From contig NZ_OY780958.1 in the NCBI RefSeq assembly GCF_963675985.1, forward strand, positions 496,001 through 560,000: DNA of 64,000 nucleotides. The letters run 5' to 3'. How positions within the stretch are numbered: position 1 is the stretch's first letter; every line of letters starts with the position of its first letter. Below the pieces are notes generated by a model that saw only the letters and a program-made list of their open reading frames with translations, had not been told where the DNA came from and did no database searches. This document shows positions 14,507 through 23,559 of this stretch, piece after piece. Both the position numbers and the translations under genes were made by a program. Source of the stretch: an uncultured Roseibium sp. Lineage in GTDB: Bacteria > Pseudomonadota > Alphaproteobacteria > Rhizobiales > Stappiaceae.

Positions 14507-16324
14507 GATGGCGACGGTTTCGTAGGCGTCGAGCGTCCTGACCGCAAGGCCGTCGTCGGACCGCTTGGCCTCCCGCTTCAGCGCTGCCATGGCGTCGTTG
14601 AGCTGATCGGGATGCATCGCTGTGTTCGGCGGCAGAGAGATGATCGAGATCGAGCAGTCCAGAAGCGAGAACAGGCGGTTGGAACCGAAGCGGTCGACGG
14701 CCTCGATATATCCCTGTTCGCGGTGTTCGGGCTCGTAGAAACTTTCAACGTCCGACTTGAAGGCCCGCTTCAGAGACAGCATGCGCGCGGCGATCTCGGT
14801 CTGGTCGCCGGAGAGGAAACCGGCAAAAAAATCATCGCCGCCGATATGGCCGCGGAAGGTGCCCGATCCGCTCACATGGCGCTGCAAAAGCTCGCCGAAC
14901 AGTATGATGGCCCGGTCGCCCTGGCGATAGCCGTAGGTGTCGTTGAAGGGCTTGAAGTTGTCGAAGTCGAAATAGCACAGGTGTCGCGGGGTGCTCCGGG
15001 GCCGGGCGGCATCGATGATGAAGCGGTTGACGGCGCCGTTGCCCGGAAGTCGGGTCAGCGGGTTCTGGTCCTGGGCTTCCTCCAGACGTTTTTCGTGAAT
15101 GATCTTCAAAAGCGATGTGGCGGAGAGAAAGCCGACGTAGCGGAAATTCTGGGTGATCAGAATCCCGTCGGAATTCAGCGACGAGGCGAAAGTGACCAAA
15201 AGCATGTCCGCGTTCGAATCGATGTCGGCGATCGGGCAGGACCGGACGAAGCTTCTGAGCGGCAGGTCCAGTGCGGCGTCGTAGTCTTCCTCGTCCGAGC
15301 CGCCGGCATAAAGATAGGCCTTGAGATCGCGTTCGTGGATCAGGCCACGCGGCTCGTTGCTGGAATCGACCACCGGAATGACGCTGATGTCCTGACCGCT
15401 GACGAAAAGATCGAGCAGGTCGCGCATGGACGCATCGAAGGGAACGGTCGGAAGTTCCAGAAGCTCGTTCTTGATCCGGGTTTCCTCTTCCTGGCGTTTT
15501 CCGCTGGAGACAGGTCCCCGGATATGGTCGTAGAACAGTTTGGCTTCGGTCTTTTCGATAAAAGGCCTGGCGACATAATAGCCCTGGATCATGTCGCAGC
15601 CGGCATCGCGGCAGGCCTTGTACTCCCGTTCGGTTTCGATACCTTCGGCAACCACGCGCGCGCCGAGCACATGGGCCAGATTGGCGACGGTGGTGACGAA
15701 CATCTTCCGCCGGGGATCGGCATCGATGCCGCTCAGGAAGAAGCGGTCGATCTTGACGTGATCCGGTGAGACGTCGTGCAGCAGGCGCAGGTCGGAGAAA
15801 CCGCGGCCGAAATCGTCGATCGCGAGGAGAAATCCCCTCTGGCGCAGGTTGCTCAGCGCATGATCGGTGATGTCGCTGTAGGCGTCCTTGTGGCGTTCGG
15901 AAAGTTCCAGGCAGATCTGGCTGGGCGACAGGCCGAACTGGGGAAGGGCGTCGTCCAGCTTCATCCGGAGATCGTCGCCGTGGCCCAGGCCACGACCATC
16001 GATGTTGAAGAAGAGCTTTGTGCCTCGAGCCATTGGCAGATGGGAGAAGCTGGTCAATGCCTTTTCAAAGAGGCGGTATTCCAGTTCGGAGAGGACACCG
16101 GCGTTAAACGCGAAATCGAACAGCTGCTCCGGATACTTGAGACCGAGTTCATCGAGATTCCCTACAAGGGCTTCATAGGCATAGACAACGCCGCTGCCCA
16201 GATCGACGATGGGCTGGAATGCGTATTTTACATTGTCGACAATATGATTTACCGCCAGGCCACGGGCAGCTATCTCGCGCAGTTGCTCAAAATTATTCAG
16301 CGTATGTTGAACGGCGGGGCTCAA
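14495..16324 (-). CDS. EAL-CBS-GGDEF c-di-GMP turnover/sensor protein
   Basis: 609 cytoplasmic residues. The EAL domain (about 30-265) keeps E51 in YEALVGN, N108 in FFNID, LELSE, IDDFGRGFSDL, KID (191-193), AEGIE and QGYYVARP, so phosphodiesterase activity is plausible, although the usual Arg after EAL is absent. Two CBS motifs occupy about 285-415, a nucleotide-sensing module. The GGDEF domain (420-600) has FDFDNFKPFNDTYGY but a GGDDF signature (495-499) in place of GGDEF, so cyclase activity is doubtful. The start is TTG at 16324, supported by GGAGG seven bases upstream. It is convergent with murI and probably controls motility or biofilm. Confidence 0.92.
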   Translation of the reverse strand: MSPAVQHTLNNFEQLREIAARGLAVNHIVDNVKYAFQPIVDLGSGVVYAYEALVGNLDELGLKYPEQLFDFAFNAGVLSELEYRLFEKALTSFSHLPMARGTKLFFNIDGRGLGHGDDLRMKLDDALPQFGLSPSQICLELSERHKDAYSDITDHALSNLRQRGFLLAIDDFGRGFSDLRLLHDVSPDHVKIDRFFLSGIDADPRRKMFVTTVANLAHVLGARVVAEGIETEREYKACRDAGCDMIQGYYVARPFIEKTEAKLFYDHIRGPVSSGKRQEEETRIKNELLELPTVPFDASMRDLLDLFVSGQDISVIPVVDSSNEPRGLIHERDLKAYLYAGGSDEEDYDAALDLPLRSFVRSCPIADIDSNADMLLVTFASSLNSDGILITQNFRYVGFLSATSLLKIIHEKRLEEAQDQNPLTRLPGNGAVNRFIIDAARPRSTPRHLCYFDFDNFKPFNDTYGYRQGDRAIILFGELLQRHVSGSGTFRGHIGGDDFFAGFLSGDQTEIAARMLSLKRAFKSDVESFYEPEHREQGYIEAVDRFGSNRLFSLLDCSISIISLPPNTAMHPDQLNDAMAALKREAKRSDDGLAVRTLDAYETVAISKG

Positions 16325-16842
16325 TGTGGTGCCTCCGGACGAAATCCGCGAAGAATTCAGTCACAATCTATGCGACCGTCAACCTCCCGAATTTTGACAG
16401 TGTGATAATTGTGGCGATACTGCGGATATGCACTTAAAAATTTCTAAATGAATGCATTAATTCTACCGCTGGTAGTTGATTTCTGAATGGCTGTTTCGCA
16501 GATTTCTGCGCATTCGCTCCACTGCGCAGTGCAATAAGCGCACTGCGTGCACGAATCTTCGGTTGTGCGTAGGTTGAACTCCGTTTCTTAATGGCGGGGA
16601 TGTAAAAAAGCGGCGGGATTGCCCTGTCAATCCGCAGCGGTGATTGACATTCAGGCCTGCTTTGGGTAACACGCCGCGGTCCGCGGGCGTAATGCTTTCG
16701 GATTATACGCACCCGTGGGCATTCGGCCGGCGCAGTCTAGCCGGATCCCTGTCGGTCTCGTTTCCGGGCTTTTTCCGGGAGCAAGACAAAGGAGGGCGCG
16801 TTTCCTTGATGTAAAAACAACGCGATAAAAAAGGAAACCGCG
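16325..16842. other. Divergent intergenic region between the EAL gene and rpsD
   Basis: No convincing gene is seen in these 518 bases. A TTGACA (16644-16649) with TAACAC 17 bases later (16667-16672) is the best candidate rpsD promoter. A hairpin CGCAGTGC/GCACTGCG (16525-16532 with 16540-16547) overlaps the perfect palindrome CACTGCGCAGTG (16520-16531). The long rpsD leader of about 170 bases could hold an S4 autoregulatory site, but I cannot define one. Confidence 0.5.
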
Positions 16843-17460
16843 ATGTCCAAGCGCCATAGTGTGAAGTACAAAATCGACCGCCGGATGGGCGAAAACATCT
16901 GGGGCCGTCCGAAGAGCCCGGCCAACAAGCGCGAATACGGCCCCGGCCAGCACGGCCAGCGCCGCAAGGGCAAGCTGTCCGACTTCGGTGTTCAGCTGCG
17001 CGCCAAGCAGAAGCTGAAGGGCTATTACGGCAACATCTCCGAAAAGCAGTTCCGCAAGGTTTATGACGAAGCATCCCGTATGCGCGGCGATACGTCGGAA
17101 AACCTGATCGGTCTCCTGGAGCGCCGTCTGGATGCCATTATCTACCGTGCCAAGTTCGTGCCGACCGTCTTCGCGTCGCGCCAGTTCATCAACCACGGCC
17201 ACGTGAAGGTGAACGGCAAGCGGGTCAACATCCCTTCCTACCGCGTTCGTCCGGGCGATGTGATCGAAGTTCGCGACCGTTCCAAGCAGATGGCTCTGGT
17301 TCTGGAAGCCGTGCAGTCCGCAGAGCGTGACGTGCCGGATTACATCGATGTCGATCACAGCAAGATGACTGCGACCTACAGCCGCGTTCCGGCCTTCTCC
17401 GATGTGCCGTATCCGGTGCAGATGGAACCGAACCTGGTGGTCGAGTTCTACTCGCGCTGA
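16843..17460 (+). CDS. rpsD: 30S ribosomal protein S4
   Basis: 205 residues, the usual length. The protein begins SKRHSVKYKIDRRMGENIWG and carries KSPANKREYGPGQHGQRRKG, then the S4 RNA-binding domain LLERRLDAIIYRAKFVPTVF with GHVKVNGKRVNIPSYRVRPGD. S4 is a primary 16S rRNA binder that starts assembly of the 30S body. As in other alphaproteobacteria it stands alone rather than in the alpha operon. AAAGGA sits before the ATG, and a strong intrinsic terminator follows. Confidence 0.98.
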   Translation: MSKRHSVKYKIDRRMGENIWGRPKSPANKREYGPGQHGQRRKGKLSDFGVQLRAKQKLKGYYGNISEKQFRKVYDEASRMRGDTSENLIGLLERRLDAIIYRAKFVPTVFASRQFINHGHVKVNGKRVNIPSYRVRPGDVIEVRDRSKQMALVLEAVQSAERDVPDYIDVDHSKMTATYSRVPAFSDVPYPVQMEPNLVVEFYSR

Positions 17461-17512
17461 TCAGGCGAGAGAAACGGGCTACCGTTTCGAAAAAGCCTTT
17501 ATCGAATCGAAA

Positions 17513-17540
17513 ACCCCGCCGATCTCCGGCGGGGTTTTTG
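17513..17540 (+). terminator. Intrinsic terminator of rpsD
   Basis: A nine-base stem ACCCCGCCG/CGGCGGGGT (17513-17521 with 17527-17535), a 5-base loop and five T make a strong Rho-independent terminator about 50 bases after the rpsD stop. Confidence 0.93.
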
Positions 17541-17687
17541 TTTGTCCGGACGTTGCCGTAACGGAACCGTTACTGCCGTCGGGGGCTTAGGCCCTTTATG
17601 CCCACCGGCGCCAAGCCTATGTTTTTCCTGTTTGACGTGCCGCGTGACCGCAATGGTCGGGTACATCGAAAAATGGAGGGACGACAG

Positions 17688-18482
17688 ATGCAGAAGATAT
17701 TCCGGTTTGCCGTGGCTTTGATTCTCGCGGGCGGTGCGGGGCTTTCCGCCTTCGGCGCACAGGCTGAGGTGCAGACGAAGACGATCGAATACAAGGACGG
17801 CGATACGGTGCTGAAGGGTGTTCTCGCCTGGGACGATGCGATGTCTGGCAAGCAGCCCGGTGTCCTGGTCGTTCACGAATGGTGGGGACTGAACGACTAT
17901 GCCAAGTCGCGCGCCGAGGCGCTGGCGAAGGAAGGCTATGTGGCCTTCGCCCTCGATATGTACGGCGGCGACAAGGTCACCGCGCACGGCAAGGAAGCCG
18001 GCGAATGGATGAAGCAGATCACCGCCAACATCGAGGCATGGCAGGCCCGCGCGCAGGCAGGGCTCGATGTGTTGAAGGCCCAGGACAACGTGGACGACGC
18101 CAAGGTGGCCGCGATCGGCTATTGCTTCGGTGGGGCGACCGTTATGCAGATGGCCTATGCGGGGGCTGATGTGAAGACGGTTGTCAGCTTTCACGGTTCG
18201 CTGCCGCCGGCACCCGAAACGGTGACGGAGATCAAGCCGCAGGTGCTGGTCGCCCACGGGCGGGACGATGCCTTCATTCCCGCGGACCGGATCGATGCTT
18301 TCCAGAAGGGGCTCGACCGGGCCAAGGCCAATTGGGAAATGATGATCTTTTCCGGGGCGCGCCACGCCTTCACCAATCCGAATGCGGGCGACTACGGCAT
18401 GGAGAATATCCAGTACAACGAAACCGCGGACAAACGGTCCTGGGCGGCGATGCTGGAGGTTTTCGGCGAAACGCTGAAATAG
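17688..18482 (+). CDS. Secreted dienelactone hydrolase family protein
   Basis: 264 residues with a signal peptide (MQKIFRFAVALILAGGAGLS to GAQA). The alpha/beta hydrolase of DLH type has VVHEWWGLNDYAKSRAE near the oxyanion site, nucleophile Cys in AAIGYCFGG, Asp in HGRDDAFI and His in GARHAFTNP. It likely hydrolyses lactone or ester substrates in the periplasm. ATG 17688 follows GGAGGG by eight bases and gives a clean signal peptide; an upstream extension from 17598 runs through the promoter area. Monocistronic, behind the rpsD terminator. Confidence 0.88.
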   Translation: MQKIFRFAVALILAGGAGLSAFGAQAEVQTKTIEYKDGDTVLKGVLAWDDAMSGKQPGVLVVHEWWGLNDYAKSRAEALAKEGYVAFALDMYGGDKVTAHGKEAGEWMKQITANIEAWQARAQAGLDVLKAQDNVDDAKVAAIGYCFGGATVMQMAYAGADVKTVVSFHGSLPPAPETVTEIKPQVLVAHGRDDAFIPADRIDAFQKGLDRAKANWEMMIFSGARHAFTNPNAGDYGMENIQYNETADKRSWAAMLEVFGETLK

Positions 18483-18509
18483 GCACGACTGCCGGGAAGG
18501 GCGGCTGTG

Positions 18510-18551
18510 CCTCACTCCAAAGCTGTCCTCCTTCGGCTTGACGGAGTGAGG
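18510..18551. repeat. Hairpin between the dienelactone hydrolase gene and ttcA
   Basis: CCTCACTCC (18510-18518) pairs exactly with GGAGTGAGG (18543-18551), and AAGC/GCTT pair inside. No T-run follows, so it is a possible transcript 3' end or dispersed repeat rather than a clear terminator. Confidence 0.45.
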
Positions 18552-18717
18552 GCGGTCTCTGTGGGTCGGTCCCTGGCCTGAAACGGAGTTGATGGCTGCC
18601 GCTCGCGCTATCGGAGGCCCAGACAATCACACGTGGCCGGAGCAAAAGAAAATTTGCCCCGGTTCCGCCATTCCGATATTCAGCGGCGAAGACGGATTCC
18701 GACGCCCGAGACAAGAT

Positions 18718-19701
18718 ATGGAAAAGCAGACGTCCTTGCCCGAAGCTGAGATCGACGACAGTCCGCGCGTGGAGCAGGTCGCAACGGATACGGACATTCC
18801 GGCCCTGTTCCGCAATGCGCCTGCAAGCGTCGAGTTCAAGAAACTGCGCAAGCGGCTGTTGCGCCAGGCCCGCCAGGCGATCGACGATTTCGCCATGCTT
18901 CCGAAGGACACAGGAAACAAACCCGCCAAATGGCTGGTCTGCCTGTCGGGCGGCAAGGACAGCTACACGCTGCTGGCGGTGCTGATGGAGCTGAAGTGGC
19001 GGGGGCTTTTGCCGGTCGAGCTGATCGCCTGCAATCTGGACCAGGCGCAGCCCGGCTTTCCGGCTCATATCCTGCCGCAGTTCTTCGAGGACAACGGCAT
19101 CGAGCACATCATCGCGCGCGAGGATACCTATTCGATCGTAACGGACAAGATCCCGGCCCACCGCACGTACTGTTCGTTGTGTTCCCGTCTTCGGCGCGGC
19201 ATTCTCTACCGGATTGCCCGCGAACAGGGCTGCGAGGCCATCGTGCTCGGTCACCACCGGGAGGACATCCTGGAAACCTTCTTCATGAACCTGTTCCACG
19301 GCGGGCGACTTGCCTCCATGCCGCCGAAGCTGGTGAATGACGAAGGCGACCTGCTGGTTCTACGTCCGCTGGCCTATTCGGCGGAAAGCGATATCGAGAA
19401 ATTCGCCAAGGGAATGGCATTCCCGATCATCCCGTGCAATCTGTGCGGCTCGCAGGACGGGCTGCAGCGGGAAGAAGTCAAGCAGATGCTGCAGGGCTGG
19501 GAAAAGCAGTCGCCGGGCCGCCTCGGGGTCATGGCACGTGCGCTCGCCCACACGCGGCCGTCGCACCTGCTGGACCGGTCGCTTTATGACTTCATCAATC
19601 TGCGGCCGGCCGATGGAACAAAAGCCCCTGAAGAGGGGGAGGCGGAAGAGCCTTGCGGCGCAAGCCTGGCAATGACAGCCAAGCTGTTCGCTGCTGAATG
19701 A
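18718..19701 (+). CDS. ttcA: tRNA 2-thiocytidine biosynthesis protein
   Basis: About 327 residues. The PP-loop ATP-binding motif CLSGGKDSYTLL, the CSLCSRLRRG pair of cysteines and PCNLCGSQ identify TtcA, an Fe-S-dependent ATP pyrophosphatase family enzyme that thiolates cytidine 32 of some tRNAs. LGHHREDILETFFMNLF and HTRPSHLLDRSLYDF are also family-typical. ATG 18718 is chosen; no strong Shine-Dalgarno is visible, and an earlier frame start at 18589 would add unrelated residues. The C-terminal tail of about 30 residues after LRPADG is not part of the family core. Fe-S dependence links it to grxD and bolA nearby. Confidence 0.92.
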   Translation: MEKQTSLPEAEIDDSPRVEQVATDTDIPALFRNAPASVEFKKLRKRLLRQARQAIDDFAMLPKDTGNKPAKWLVCLSGGKDSYTLLAVLMELKWRGLLPVELIACNLDQAQPGFPAHILPQFFEDNGIEHIIAREDTYSIVTDKIPAHRTYCSLCSRLRRGILYRIAREQGCEAIVLGHHREDILETFFMNLFHGGRLASMPPKLVNDEGDLLVLRPLAYSAESDIEKFAKGMAFPIIPCNLCGSQDGLQREEVKQMLQGWEKQSPGRLGVMARALAHTRPSHLLDRSLYDFINLRPADGTKAPEEGEAEEPCGASLAMTAKLFAAE

Positions 19702-19748
19702 ATGAGGTTTGCGGCGTTTAGCGTGCGGGCCGTTTATCGCACGCTCGC

Positions 19749-20024
19749 CTATCGTACGGTGGTGGTTTGGCCGTCAAAGCCGCCCATGGGCTGGTTGCGG
19801 ACGAGGATGACCAGGCCATCCTCGGAGGGTGTCGCGCCGATTTGGGCCACGCCGCCATAGCTGCGGCACAGGTCGTCTGCGGAAATTCCGCCCTTGGGCG
19901 CAAACACCGTCATGCGCGAACAGTCGATACGTCTCAGGTCTGTGTCTTTCTGCTGGCCGGAGGCCGAGCCGTAGACCGCTCCGGCCAGAGCGGCCGCCGC
20001 CACTGCAACTGTGACAATCCTCAT
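19749..20024 (-). CDS. Small secreted protein of unknown function
   Basis: 91 residues with an N-terminal signal peptide (MRIVTVAVAAAALAGAVYGSA) and a short mature domain containing two cysteines (IDCSRMTV and DDLCRSYGG) that could form a disulfide, ending FDGQTTTVR. GGGGA lies a few bases before the ATG. I do not recognise the family; a peptidase-inhibitor-like fold (I78 type) is conceivable from the CR..GG spacing but not supported further. It stands alone between ttcA and grxD. Confidence 0.6.
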   Translation of the reverse strand: MRIVTVAVAAAALAGAVYGSASGQQKDTDLRRIDCSRMTVFAPKGGISADDLCRSYGGVAQIGATPSEDGLVILVRNQPMGGFDGQTTTVR

Positions 20025-20226
20025 AGTCCCCGTTCCCCTGTCTTTGGCGATCTGCCGCTAACCCGGCAATCGACCTCTACGTCATGAACGGAGAATGGCG
20101 GTACACGACTGAACTGACCCTGAATCCGGCATTCACCTAGGGTTCATCATAGACGATTCGAGGTAATCGGCAAAAATTGCCGGGTATTGGCGTCCGATCC
20201 CCGTGTGGAGAAATGTGGACGGAGCG

Positions 20227-20260
20227 AAAAACAAAAGGGCGGACAAGATGTCCGCCCTTT
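20227..20260 (-). terminator. Intrinsic terminator of grxD
   Basis: A perfect 12-bp stem (AAAGGGCGGACA 20234-20245 with 20249-20260) with a 3-base loop; on the minus strand the stem is followed by TTTTGTTTTT. It lies 30 bases after the grxD stop and would end the purL-bolA-grxD transcript. Confidence 0.92.
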
Positions 20261-20290
20261 GTACTGAACGAATTGTGGTGCGCCGTTTTC

Positions 20291-20623
20291 TCAGGCGCTC
20301 TGCTGAACTTCGATGCCTTTTTCGGTGAAGGCTGCCTGAAGTTCTTGGTTCTGGAACATCTCGCGAATGATGTCGCAGCCGCCGACGAATTCGCCCTTGA
20401 TGTAGAGCTGCGGAATGGTCGGCCAGCTCGCGAATTCCTTGATGCCCTGGCGCAGATCGGCGTCTTCGAGAACGTTGATGCCCTTGTAAGGCACACCGAC
20501 ATAATCGAGGATCTGCACGACTTGTCCGGAGAACCCGCACTGCGGGAAATTCGGCGTGCCCTTCATGAAGAGCACGACATCGTTGGTTTCGACTTCGTTC
20601 TTGATCCAGTCCTGGATGCTCAT
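20291..20623 (-). CDS. grxD: Monothiol glutaredoxin (Grx4 type)
   Basis: 110 residues with the monothiol active site CGFS in PNFPQCGFSGQVVQIL, the cis-Pro region WPTIPQLYIKG and the glutathione-binding GGCDIIREMF. CGFS glutaredoxins bind a [2Fe-2S] cluster bridged by glutathione and act in Fe-S delivery and iron sensing, often as a complex with BolA, whose gene lies upstream on the same strand. AAGGACGG precedes the ATG. A strong terminator follows. Confidence 0.96.
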   Translation of the reverse strand: MSIQDWIKNEVETNDVVLFMKGTPNFPQCGFSGQVVQILDYVGVPYKGINVLEDADLRQGIKEFASWPTIPQLYIKGEFVGGCDIIREMFQNQELQAAFTEKGIEVQQSA

Positions 20624-20745
20624 GATGTTCCGTCCTTTTGGCTTCGGGCTGTCTGCCCGGAATTTCCATGGCTGTCACCACAGTTAGTAATCGTCGGAGC
20701 TTTTAGCCAGTCCTGGCACCGACAACTCCCGGTCGGGGAGCGCAC

Positions 20746-21027
20746 TCATTCCATGTCGCTGTCTTGCCGCCATTCAGTCCATTGCCCGAATGTAAAGTCG
20801 TTTGGCTGACCGCCACGCTCGGCTTCCATGGTACGAACGTCAGCACACTCCATCAACACTGACGGACACTGGCGTCTGGCCTCGGTAAACTCGACTTCGG
20901 TCCGGATTGTGCCGTTCCGTTGTTCTGTCTCGTACAGCCAGGCAAAAAGTGAAGGTATGAAGAACACTTCAAAACCGGTCGGGACGCCTTGATCCTCCAA
21001 CTCTCCGCACGGTCCGCCTCGGTGCAC
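20746..21027 (-). CDS. Hypothetical small protein between bolA and grxD
   Basis: A 93-residue frame starting at GTG 21027, preceded by AGGGAG at six bases, a good ribosome binding site. It contains four cysteines or so (RGGPCGELE, RRQCPSVLMECAD), no signal peptide and one mildly hydrophobic stretch (FEVFFIPSLFAWLY). No family was recognised. It lies on the same strand as bolA and grxD, so it would be co-transcribed with Fe-S genes. It could be a real small gene or chance; the ribosome binding site favours real. Confidence 0.42.
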   Translation of the reverse strand: MHRGGPCGELEDQGVPTGFEVFFIPSLFAWLYETEQRNGTIRTEVEFTEARRQCPSVLMECADVRTMEAERGGQPNDFTFGQWTEWRQDSDME

Positions 21028-21060
21028 GATAGTCTCCCTTTATGCGAACTAACCGAAAGC

Positions 21061-21294
21061 TCAATCTGGCGCTGATGTCTGCAGGGCGAGCGCATGAAGT
21101 TCGCCACCCATATTGCCTTTCAGGGCCTTGTAGACAAGCTGGTGCTGTTGCACGCGGCTGATGCCCCGGAAACTTTCCGAGATGACGTTGGCCGCGTAGT
21201 GGTCGCCGTCGCCGGCCAGATCGCGGATCTCGATCTTTGCATCGGGCAAAGCCGCCTTGATCAGGGCTTCGATCTCATTCGCGTCCATGGGCAT
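21061..21294 (-). CDS. bolA: BolA family protein
   Basis: 77 residues, the short BolA2/IbaG type: MDANEIEALIKAALPDAKIEI, GDGDHYAANVISESFRGISR with a conserved His, and VQQHQLVYKALKGNMGGELHAL with the conserved His-Ala-Leu end. It partners with CGFS glutaredoxins to coordinate or transfer [2Fe-2S] clusters; grxD is downstream. It lies 41 bases after purL on the same strand, an order that I recall as typical in Rhizobiales. Confidence 0.94.
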   Translation of the reverse strand: MPMDANEIEALIKAALPDAKIEIRDLAGDGDHYAANVISESFRGISRVQQHQLVYKALKGNMGGELHALALQTSAPD

Positions 21295-21335
21295 CTGTTA
21301 TTTTCCTTCCCGCACTCTCTTCCCGTTCATGGCCG

Positions 21336-23534
21336 TTACGAAGCGGCCATGTAATTCGGGAACCAATTCTCGTGCGCTTCCTTCAGCTTTGCAATGGATA
21401 TGGTGAGGGTGCCCTCAACAGTCAAACCCTCACCGCCTGTTGTGCCGATGCGGTCTGCCGGGATCTCCTGTTCAGCGGCGTCTGCCAGCAGGTCGTCGAG
21501 CTTGTCGGCCGCCACGGTGACGACGTAGCGTCCCTGGTCCTCGCCGAAAAGCGCGGCGTGGGCCGGGCCTTCCAGCTTGACGGTTGCGCCGATGCCGCCG
21601 GTCATGGCCATTTCGGCCAGAGCGACGCCGAGGCCACCCGAAGATATGTCGTGCACGCCGGTGACACGGGCGCCGCCGATCAACTGACGGACGAGGTCGC
21701 CGTTGCGCTTTTCGGCTGCCAGATCGACCGGGGGTGGTGCGCCGTCTTCGCGGCCGAGAACGTCGGCCAGGTACTGAGTGGCGCCAAGATGGGTTCCCTT
21801 GCCACCGATCACGACGATGGCGTCACCCTCGTTCGCGAAGGCCGCGCCTGCGCGCACCGAAACGTCGGGCAGCAGGCCGACGCCGCCGATGGCAGGCGTG
21901 GGCAGGATCGCCTCGCCGTGGGTTTCGTTGTAGAGCGACACGTTGCCGGAGACGATCGGGAAGTGGAGTTCCCGGCAGGCTTCGCCGATGCCTTTGATGC
22001 AGCCGACGAACTGGCCCATGATCTCCGGCTTTTCCGGATTGCCGAAGTTCAGGTTGTCGGTGGCAGCCAGCGGCTCGGAGCCGACGGCGGTCAGGTTGCG
22101 CCAGACTTCCGCGACCGCCTGCTTGCCGCCCTCGAACGGGTCGGCCTCGCAATAGCGGGGGGTGACGTCGACGGAGAAGGCCAGGCCTTTGCGGGTGCTG
22201 TCCACGCGGATGACGCCGGCGTCGCCGCCGGGTGTGGCTGCACTGTTGCCCTGGATCAGCGTGTCATACTGCTCATAGACCCAGCGGCGGGAAGCGCCGT
22301 TTGCGCCGCCGACGAGCTTCAAGAGCGCGTCCTCGTAGCTGTCCGGCTCGGGAATGTCACCTGCTGCCAGAACCGGACGCTTCTGCCACTCCACCCAGGG
22401 GCGGTCATATTCGGGTGCCTCGTCGCCGAGTTCCTTGATCGGCAGATCGGCGACCACGTCACCCTGGTGTTTGACGATGAAGCGCAGGGTGTCGGTGGTC
22501 TGGCCGACGATGGCAAAGTCGAGGCCCCATTTTTTAAAGATGGCCTCGGCTTCCGCTTCCTTTTCCGGGCGCAGCACCATGAGCATGCGCTCCTGGCTTT
22601 CCGACAGCATCATTTCGTAAGGCGACATCCGTTCTTCGCGCACCGGTACCTTGTCCAGGTCCAGTTCGATGCCGAGGTTGCCGCTGGCGCCCATTTCGAC
22701 GGCCGAGCAGGTGAGGCCGGCCGCGCCCATGTCCTGAATGGCGATGACGGCGCCGGTGCCCATCAGTTCCAGGCAGGCTTCCAGCAGGCATTTTTCGGTG
22801 AACGGATCGCCGACCTGAACGGTGGGGCGCTTTTCCTCGATGGTGTCGTCAAATTCGGCCGATGCCATGGTGGCGCCGCCGACGCCGTCACGGCCGGTCT
22901 TGGCGCCGAGATAGACGACCGGCAGGCCGACGCCTTCCGCCTTGGCCAGGAAGATCGCATCGGACTTGGCAAGACCGGCGGCAAAGGCGTTGACCAGGCA
23001 ATTGCCATTATAACGGGCATGGAATTCCACTTCGCCGCCGACGGTCGGCACGCCGAAGGAATTGCCGTAGCCGCCGACGCCGGAAACGACACCGGAGACC
23101 AGATGGCGGGTGCGCGGATGGTCCGGTGCGCCGAAGCGCAGCGCATTCATGGCCGCCACGGGACGTGCGCCCATGGTAAAGACATCGCGCAGGATGCCGC
23201 CGACACCCGTCGCGGCGCCCTGATAGGGCTCGATATAGGACGGGTGGTTGTGGCTTTCCATCTTGAAGACCACCGCCTGGCCGTCGCCGATATCCACCAC
23301 GCCGGCGTTCTCGCCCGGTCCGACCAGCACGCGCGGTCCGGTGGTCGGCAGGGTCTTCAGCCACTTCTTGGAGGACTTGTAGGAACAGTGCTCATTCCAC
23401 ATGGCGGAAAAGATACCGAGTTCGGTGAAGGTCGGTTCGCGTCCGATCAGCTCAAGGATGCGATCGTATTCATCGGGCTTCAGGCCATGGGAAGCGACGA
23501 GTTCGGGCGTGATCTTGATGTCGTTGGGGATCAT
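21336..23534 (-). CDS. purL: Phosphoribosylformylglycinamidine synthase subunit PurL
   Basis: 732 residues, the small PurL type that works with separate PurS and PurQ. It makes FGAM from FGAR, ATP and glutamine-derived ammonia. Visible are FSAMWNEHCSYKSSK near the N-terminus, ESHNHPSYIEPYQGAATGVGG (nucleotide binding), DMGAAGLTCSAVEMG and VHDISSGGLGVALAEMAM. ATG 23534 (MIPNDIKITPELVA) matches family starts; the frame continues upstream into a repeat element. In related genomes purL follows purQ directly; here purQ lies 10.6 kb away. bolA follows at 41 bases. Confidence 0.97.
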   Translation of the reverse strand: MIPNDIKITPELVASHGLKPDEYDRILELIGREPTFTELGIFSAMWNEHCSYKSSKKWLKTLPTTGPRVLVGPGENAGVVDIGDGQAVVFKMESHNHPSYIEPYQGAATGVGGILRDVFTMGARPVAAMNALRFGAPDHPRTRHLVSGVVSGVGGYGNSFGVPTVGGEVEFHARYNGNCLVNAFAAGLAKSDAIFLAKAEGVGLPVVYLGAKTGRDGVGGATMASAEFDDTIEEKRPTVQVGDPFTEKCLLEACLELMGTGAVIAIQDMGAAGLTCSAVEMGASGNLGIELDLDKVPVREERMSPYEMMLSESQERMLMVLRPEKEAEAEAIFKKWGLDFAIVGQTTDTLRFIVKHQGDVVADLPIKELGDEAPEYDRPWVEWQKRPVLAAGDIPEPDSYEDALLKLVGGANGASRRWVYEQYDTLIQGNSAATPGGDAGVIRVDSTRKGLAFSVDVTPRYCEADPFEGGKQAVAEVWRNLTAVGSEPLAATDNLNFGNPEKPEIMGQFVGCIKGIGEACRELHFPIVSGNVSLYNETHGEAILPTPAIGGVGLLPDVSVRAGAAFANEGDAIVVIGGKGTHLGATQYLADVLGREDGAPPPVDLAAEKRNGDLVRQLIGGARVTGVHDISSGGLGVALAEMAMTGGIGATVKLEGPAHAALFGEDQGRYVVTVAADKLDDLLADAAEQEIPADRIGTTGGEGLTVEGTLTISIAKLKEAHENWFPNYMAAS

Positions 23535-23559
23535 GTCGGTCCGGATCTTTGCGGCGGTA

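Noticed and set aside
16434..16712. 92-residue frame in the rpsD upstream region
   Set aside because: Arg/Ser-rich with no ribosome binding site; covers the candidate rpsD promoter and a hairpin.
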